DNA of 18,903 bases from JACCUZ01 sp038246575. GTDB taxonomy: Bacteria > Actinomycetota > Actinomycetes > JACCUZ01. The notes under the pieces are model-generated. The model was not told where the DNA came from and searched no databases. It saw nothing but the letters and a program-made list of their open reading frames with translations. This document shows positions 14,741 through 18,903 of this stretch, piece by piece. The DNA is taken from assembly GCA_038246575.1 (NCBI GenBank), contig JBBRVU010000069.1, forward strand, positions 1 through 18,903. The letters run 5' to 3'. The position numbers and the translations under genes are program-made. Positions within the stretch are counted from its first letter, which is position 1. Every line of letters starts with the position of its first letter.

Positions 14741-15360
14741 ACCGGCATCGTAGGAGGCGAAGACGGCGCCGATCTCGCCCGCCGACGCAACGAACCTGCT
14801 GTCCTGCCCACGGTGCGGCCTCATGGCCGAACGCCCCCGCGGAGGCACGCCACCACGCCATCGCAACGAACACCCCGGCCCTTGGGCGTGGCTGCGCATT
14901 CGAGCCCACAACGTGTCGTTGCGGATGCGGACATCGATGGTGGGGAGCCGGTCGGTGCGGCCGCTGTCCGGGAGCTGCTGGGCGGCCTCGGCCCGCGGGC
15001 CCGCCGATAGTCCTCCGGGTCCTTCCCTCTGGTATCCACCCAGTGACGGGGGCGGCTCTCATGACGCGCCCACACCGGGGTCTTCCGCGGCGGAACCGTC
15101 GACGCCAACCCTCGAGCCGGCCGCCGATGCACCCGATGCTGATCGGCCAGCGCGCCCGGATCCCCAGCCCCTCCAGGCCGGCGTCCCGCCGAACCGCCTC
15201 GAACACACCGCCACCCCAGGACCCCCCCTTCCCGCCCGCCACCCCGTCGTCGACGCTGCCGCCGACGACTGGGTGGCGGTGGGCCAGATCCGAGCGTCGC
15301 AACACGCCCGACCCGACAACAGATGGGGGGGCCATTTCAGGCCGGGCGGACTCCAGTGAT
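14741..15360. other. Intergenic stretch with no supported gene
   Basis: About 620 bases between the CitE-like lyase and the IS30 element. Open frames exist on both strands but are overlapping, Pro/Arg-rich and unlike any family I know, as expected by chance in this GC range. The plus-strand frame ending at 15010 (ending VRELLGGLGPRARR) has high third-position GC and might be the tail of a lost gene. A G7 run (about 15323-15331) and a TTCCGcggCGGAA palindrome near 15083-15095 are the only local structures seen. Confidence 0.5.
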
Positions 15361-16619
15361 CGTCGCAACGCCCGAGGTGCTCGGGAGTCGGGATGGGTCA
15401 CGGTCGGCCAGGGGCGGCGCCGCAGACGGCGAAGCGTGAGCAGTTCGCGCAGTTGATGGCACGGGGTATTCCGAACGCTGAGGCGTGCCGGATCGTGGGG
15501 GTGAACCCGCGGACCGGGAAGCGGTGGCGACACGGCCGGACAATCACCAGCAGCAGCGGCCGGAGGCTGCACTATCCGGCTGTGATCAGCACCCGCAGTC
15601 GGGAGATCTCCTCTCGCTACGTCTCCGAGGACGAGCGGGTCTGCATCGCCGACCTGAACCGGCAGGGTCTTGGGGTGCGGGCGACTGCTGCAAAGCTGGG
15701 TCGTAGCCCGGCGACGATCAGCAGGGAGTTGCGGCGCAACCGTGACCCGGGCAGTGGGCAGTACCGGCCGTTCACCGCGCATCGGCTGGCGGTGGGACGT
15801 CGGGCCCGTCCCGGCCGCGGCAAGCTGCTCGGTGATCCGGTGTTGCGCGGGTTCGTTGTGGACCGCCTGACAAAGAAGTGGAGTCCCGAGCAGATCTGCC
15901 AGGCGCTGCGCCGGGAGTTCCCCGACGAGCCCGAACGCCACCTGGTCGCCGAGACGATCTACCAGGCGGTCTACCGGCCGGAGCTCGGCGGGTTGTGCCG
16001 GGAGCTGCCCGCGGTGTTGCGCTCCCGCCGTCGGCGCCGCCGGCCGCACCGCAGGGCCGACGCCCGCCGCGCCGGCGCGCTGGTCAACATGAGAATGCTC
16101 GATCAGCGCCCGGCCGAGGCCGCCGACCGGGCCGTGGCCGGCCACTGGGAAGGGGATCTGATCGTCGGGGCGGACAACCGCTCCGCGATCGGCACGGTCG
16201 TCGAACGGGCCAGCCGGTTCACCATGCTGCTGCACCTACCGGATGGCCGGCACACCGCTGAAGCGGTGCGGGACGCCCTGCTGGCCACGATGCAGCAGAT
16301 GCCTGCGCCGCTGCGCCGCTCGCTGGCCTGGGACCAGGGCAAGGAGATGGCGCTGCACACCGAGGTCGCCGCCGCCCTGGGCATGCCGGTCTTCTTCTGC
16401 GACCCGCACAGCCCCTGGCAGCGCGGCACCAACGAGAACACCAACGGGCTGCTGCGCCAGTACTTCCCCAAGAGCAGCGACCTCCGGGTCTACACCCCCG
16501 CCGATCTCGAGATGGTGTCCGCCGAACTCAACGCGAGGCCGCGTAAGACGCTGGACTGGGACACCCCCACGCAGCGGCTGGGCGCTTTCCTGCCCGTGCT
16601 GTCCTGAGGCGTTGAGCCA
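15361..16619 (+). mobile_element. IS30-family insertion sequence (candidate ends)
   Basis: Imperfect inverted repeats bracket the transposase: 15361-15377 (CGTCGCAACGCCCGAGG) and, reverse-complemented, 16603-16619 (TGGCTCAACGCCTCAGG), 12 of 17 positions the same with a CAACGCC core. The resulting 1259-bp size suits the IS30 family, and the right repeat overlaps the transposase stop codon, as is common. A CCCGAG-gtg-CTCGGG hairpin (15371-15385) lies between the left repeat and the ATG. No target duplication is obvious, so the exact ends are uncertain. Confidence 0.5.
15393..16607 (+). CDS. IS30-family transposase
   Basis: 404-aa DDE transposase, apparently intact. The N-terminal region carries helix-turn-helix segments (about 15-45, and 79-115 with AAKLGRSPATISRELRRN, the IS30 hallmark). 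The catalytic core has D255 (GHWEGDLIVG), D314 (LAWDQGKEM) and E348 (WQRGTNENTNGLLRQYFPK), with 33 residues between the second D and E, as in the D-D-33-E of the IS30 family. A basic RRRRRR stretch at about 212-217 precedes the core. It ends SAELNARPRKTLDW, typical of the family. No frameshift or stop is seen, so the element may be active. Confidence 0.95.
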   Translation: MGHGRPGAAPQTAKREQFAQLMARGIPNAEACRIVGVNPRTGKRWRHGRTITSSSGRRLHYPAVISTRSREISSRYVSEDERVCIADLNRQGLGVRATAAKLGRSPATISRELRRNRDPGSGQYRPFTAHRLAVGRRARPGRGKLLGDPVLRGFVVDRLTKKWSPEQICQALRREFPDEPERHLVAETIYQAVYRPELGGLCRELPAVLRSRRRRRRPHRRADARRAGALVNMRMLDQRPAEAADRAVAGHWEGDLIVGADNRSAIGTVVERASRFTMLLHLPDGRHTAEAVRDALLATMQQMPAPLRRSLAWDQGKEMALHTEVAAALGMPVFFCDPHSPWQRGTNENTNGLLRQYFPKSSDLRVYTPADLEMVSAELNARPRKTLDWDTPTQRLGAFLPVLS

Positions 16620-16629
16620 CCGCGGCTCA
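16613..16629 (+). terminator. Hairpin downstream of the IS30 transposase
   Basis: TGAGCC (16613-16618), loop ACCGC, GGCTCA (16624-16629): perfect 6-bp stem starting a few bases after the transposase stop and partly overlapping the candidate right repeat. No T-run follows, so termination is possible, not shown. Confidence 0.35.
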
Positions 16630-16655
16630 CGCGCGCGGGCTGCGAGGATGCCGGC

Positions 16656-17318
16656 ATGGCCGGCATGCGTCGACGCAGCCCCCAGCCGCCGGCACCGCCG
16701 CAGGTGCAGTGGAGGCCCGGGCTCGCCGACGACATGCTGCGCGAGCTCGCACCATTGCTCGCCGAGGAAGGCATCGACGTCGACAACATCGACGTGCCCG
16801 ACCTGCCAACCCTGCAGGCGGCAATGAACCGGGCGGTCGAACGGGCAAACATGACGCGCTTCACCCCGGTCGGCCGGCCCCGGGAACTGGCCGTCGCCGC
16901 CCTGCGCCAGGCCGTCGAGGCACTCACCGAAGACGACCCGAAGCAAGCCAGCGCCGTGCTCGAGCAGGTCCAGCCCGAATCCCCCGACGACCGGACCGCG
17001 ACCGTCGCCGGCTGCATCGGCGTCGCCCTCGGTCTGCTCGACGACTGGCTTGCCGGCAACAACACGAGCGCACCCGCGGGCATAGGGCACCGGGTCGACC
17101 TCCCAGCGGGTCACTGGCCGGGTGAGCGCGCCGCGACCGACCTCCTCGCCCTCGCCCGCACAGGCCGCGCCGTGCGCACACTCGACACCCTCATCCTCAC
17201 GCAAGGAGGGCACAACCTGCTCTACGGCAGCGTCCTCACCCTCACCGCCGCCGTCCGAACCTGGGCCACCGACACGAACACATCCGTCGCCGCGATCTTG
17301 CTCAACCACGTTCGTTGA
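16656..17318 (+). CDS. Hypothetical protein beside the IS30 element
   Basis: 220 aa; I do not recognise the family. After a Pro/Arg-rich N-terminal tail (1-17) it is mostly alpha-helical in appearance, with acidic amphipathic stretches (LADDMLRELAPLLAEEGIDVD, about 23-43; ELAVAALRQAVEALTEDDPKQASAVLEQV, about 77-105) and an alanine/leucine-rich C-terminal half. No signal peptide, membrane span or catalytic motif is evident, so a small cytoplasmic protein is likely. Third-position GC is high across the frame, which supports real coding and argues against the long antisense frame. The ATG 16656 start is tentative; an in-frame ATG at 16665 is close. It starts 36 nt beyond the candidate IS30 end, so it is either the interrupted locus or a companion gene. 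Confidence 0.6.
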   Translation: MAGMRRRSPQPPAPPQVQWRPGLADDMLRELAPLLAEEGIDVDNIDVPDLPTLQAAMNRAVERANMTRFTPVGRPRELAVAALRQAVEALTEDDPKQASAVLEQVQPESPDDRTATVAGCIGVALGLLDDWLAGNNTSAPAGIGHRVDLPAGHWPGERAATDLLALARTGRAVRTLDTLILTQGGHNLLYGSVLTLTAAVRTWATDTNTSVAAILLNHVR

Positions 17319-18032
17319 GGCGCTACGCTCCCCACCGTTCAGTCACCGCGTTGCGACCATGGCTGGAATCCGCCCCGTGTCACACGCAGGCCGATCCGCC
17401 CAACCGGTGGGGCCAAGTCAGCCTGGGGCAGAAACACTCGTTCTTCCGCGAGCCTGCACTTCAACTCGAGGCGGTGAGTCTCCTCAAGCAGGCCCTACCG
17501 TGAGCAAGTCGTAGGTCCACGGCCAGCGTCCAAGGGGAGCAGCTGTCCGGCCCGGGCTCGCCGCGATGGTGGCGGCCCGCCCGTGCGCAGCAGGCGTATC
17601 AGCCTGCGGCGCATGCGAGGAGGTCGGGAGGGACCGGTCGCCCCAGAGCTTCCCGCCGCGATCGGCGCAGCCGCGGGGGAGCCCCGTCGAGCCCGAGCAG
17701 CGTGACCGCGGCCGAGGTCCAGCCCATGCCCGGTGCGGGGCACCCCGAGTCGCCGTCGCTGACCCCAGTGCACTCCGAGCCTTCTCATAAGGCTGGAACG
17801 ATCGCTGCCGCCCCCTTCGTGTGGACGAAGACAGCCGAAGCCGTCGTCCGGAAAGCTCCGGAAAGCCAACCATCGGATGACTTCAAACACGGCCCATTAG
17901 TCTAGGCAGGACACGGGAGGTGACGCAACCCAAATGGGAGCTTGCAACTAGCTAGAGCCGTTCCTCGTTCGTGAGTTGCGACCCAGCGCACCGTCGCTCA
18001 AGCAGCGGAAGCGGACTGCGAGATCGTCTGCA
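17319..18032. other. Decayed intergenic region
   Basis: About 700 bases without an intact gene. Overlapping minus-strand frames of about 130 codons (17484-17890) occur in two frames at once and show no family likeness. Contents: a probable transposase remnant (listed separately), small hairpins GGTGC-ggg-GCACC (17732-17744) and CTTCG-N6-CGAAG (17815-17830), a perfect tandem 10-mer TCCGGAAAGC twice (17847-17866), and a loose inverted repeat GCAACT/AGTTGC (17944-17949, 17974-17979). No tRNA or other RNA gene is seen. Confidence 0.5.
17796..17905 (+). pseudogene. Probable IS630-family transposase C-terminal remnant
   Basis: The plus-strand frame ending at TAG 17905 reads AAAPFVWTKTAEAVVRK, close to the C-terminal PFVWTKTADEIL motif common in IS630-type transposases. 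Only about 35 codons remain; no DDE residues or upstream matching sequence are visible. It is a degraded scrap rather than a working gene. The assignment rests on this one motif. Confidence 0.4.
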
Positions 18033-18764
18033 TCAGCGTAGTGGTGCGGCCGGGAATGGTCTTAGCACTCGAGTCATGGTGACCTGACCGTTCTCGATCT
18101 TGCGGGCTATGATCCGTGCTGGCGCTTGGTTCCCCTCGACCCATCGCTGCGCCGCAGTCAGCCAGTCGACGCTGTCTGCGCCTGGCCCTCCTGCGCAGTG
18201 ATACACGCCGGGCAGCATGAACAGGCGGAACCAGTCCTGGGTCGCCCTCAGTCCGCCGCTGACAGATACCGCCTGGCGGTAGTAGGAGGTAGTCGAGTAC
18301 GGCGTGATGAGCGGGTCCGCGAAGCCGTGGTAGAGGATCAGTTTGCCTCCGGCGTTGCGGAATGCGTGCATGTCGGGATTATCGGAGTTGAAGATCCGCG
18401 CCATGTATCGGAGTTTCGGGGGGTCGCGGTCAAGGTTGAAGTCGGTAAGCTCATACGACGGTCCCGGGTCGCGCGGGAAGGCGAGGTACCGCAGCACTTG
18501 GGTGGCGAAGTTGCCCGCCCCGGACGGCGTGGTGTCCGTGCCGATGTCAAGTCCTGCCCAGCCGAGCTCGGAACCGCGCGGCAGCCCGGGAAAGAGCGAG
18601 CGGCCGTGGCTGTCCCGGGGTCCGCCGTAGAACGCGCGCACGACCCGGACCTGCGCGGGGCTGAGGCAACCCTGCGACTGTCCGCGCGGGCAGCGCAGAC
18701 TGCCGGGGTTGAAGTGGCACTGTCGAGGGTCGTCCAGAATTCCGTCTCTCCGGCCGTCGAGACC
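18033..18764 (-). pseudogene. Tannase/feruloyl esterase family protein, 5'-truncated
   Basis: About 244 codons match the C-terminal half of tannase/feruloyl esterase family enzymes (usually 500-plus aa), which hydrolyse esters of hydroxylated aromatic acids. Visible: GLDGRRDGILDDPRQC then SLRCPRGQSQGCLSPAQV (Cys-rich lid region), LILYHGFADPLITP with the expected catalytic Asp, and LPGVYHCAGGPG with the His-Cys of the family's Cys-Ser/Asp/His-Cys arrangement. The N-terminal half with the nucleophilic Ser is missing: moving upstream, the frame meets a stop at 18776-18774, the end of an unrelated reading frame. An internal ATG at 18641 could give a 202-aa protein, but it would lack the catalytic Ser. 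The remaining frame is otherwise undamaged, so truncation may be recent. Confidence 0.8.
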
Positions 18765-18773
18765 AGGGCTCCG

Positions 18774-18903
18774 TCACAGCGAACGTTTGTCCTGATTTCG
18801 TGATGTGGTGAAGAGCCGAATGGCGGCGTGGGGGTCGAGGGTGACCGCCCGCCGGGCGGCGGCGATGTTGACCGCGCCGGCGAGGCGGAACGCGGTGGTG
18901 ACG
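18774..18903 (-). CDS. C-terminal end of an unidentified protein, possibly a transposase (cut by window edge)
   Basis: Only the last 42 codons are in the window (from the right edge to TGA 18776-18774). The end reads RLAGAVNIAAARRAV, then AAIRLFTTSRNQDKRSL. The frame has strong third-position GC and no stops, so it looks coding. It ends about 10 nt before the tannase fragment resumes, the arrangement expected if an insertion element cut that gene. I cannot name the family from this tail alone; transposase is inferred from context. Confidence 0.45.
   Translation of the reverse strand, partial: VTTAFRLAGAVNIAAARRAVTLDPHAAIRLFTTSRNQDKRSL

Noticed and set aside
15083..15095. TTCCG-cgg-CGGAA palindrome as an IclR operator
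   Set aside because: Spacing differs from the four N7 sites and there is no adjacent gene start.
14502..16235. 577-codon minus-strand frame spanning the lyase start, the intergenic gap and IS30
   Set aside because: Crosses unrelated gene boundaries and is antisense to the IS30 DDE domain; no family motif.
16236..17309. 357-codon minus-strand frame across the IS30 end and hypothetical gene
   Set aside because: It runs antisense through the transposase catalytic region and across the candidate IS30 end; the plus frame has better codon pattern.
17847..17866. Tandem TCCGGAAAGC as a start of a repeat or CRISPR-like array
   Set aside because: Only two units of 10 bases with no spacer and no further copies nearby.
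17484..17890. Two overlapping 130-codon minus-strand frames
   Set aside because: Two frames open over the same DNA with low-complexity composition; no recognisable motif, so not called as a gene.

Overview
The window is very GC-rich, with strong G/C preference at third codon positions, GTG starts, TAnnnT-type -10 boxes and tightly overlapping genes. This suggests a high-GC actinomycete chromosome, possibly of the Pseudonocardia/Amycolatopsis/Rhodococcus type; genus is inference only. It holds a catabolic gene cluster (about 175-14740) bounded by mobile-element debris on both sides.

Left part: the window opens inside an IS3-family orfA (1-75, minus strand), whose ribosome binding site directly follows a strong hairpin (87-126). 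Upstream of it on the same strand is a complete five-gene branched-chain amino acid-type ABC importer, livK-livH-livM-livG-livF (4920 to 175). Divergent from livK is an IclR-family regulator (5120-5962).

Centre: two minus-strand MmgE/PrpD-family genes (8707 to 5976) diverge from a plus-strand operon: class III (CaiB/BaiF) CoA-transferase, cyclase/kynurenine-formamidase-like metal hydrolase, a third MmgE/PrpD protein, and a hydantoinase/dihydropyrimidinase-like amidohydrolase (8939-13865). A HpcH/HpaI-CitE-type lyase (14740 to 13853) faces this operon and overlaps its last gene tail-to-tail. The parts list fits this scheme: import by Liv, opening of a cyclic imide, ureide, amide or lactone ring by the two hydrolases, CoA activation by the transferase, (de)hydration, isomerisation or decarboxylation by PrpD-fold enzymes, and C-C cleavage by the lyase. 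The substrate is not known from sequence.

Most notable hidden signal: the spaced palindrome CnTTCC-N7-GGAACn. Read by eye, the TTCC-N7-GGAA core occurs only four times in the window. Two copies flank the divergent livK/iclR start region (4990-5008, 5101-5119) and two lie in the divergent prpD/CoA-transferase intergenic region (8782-8800, 8913-8931) beside good -35/-10 promoters. This is the expected pattern if the IclR protein controls both transporter and pathway.

Right part (14741-18903): an intergenic stretch with no supported gene, a complete IS30-family element, an unrecognised 220-aa protein gene, decayed DNA with a probable IS630-type transposase remnant, a 5'-truncated tannase/feruloyl esterase pseudogene, and the 3' end of an unidentified minus-strand gene, possibly a transposase, abutting the truncation point.
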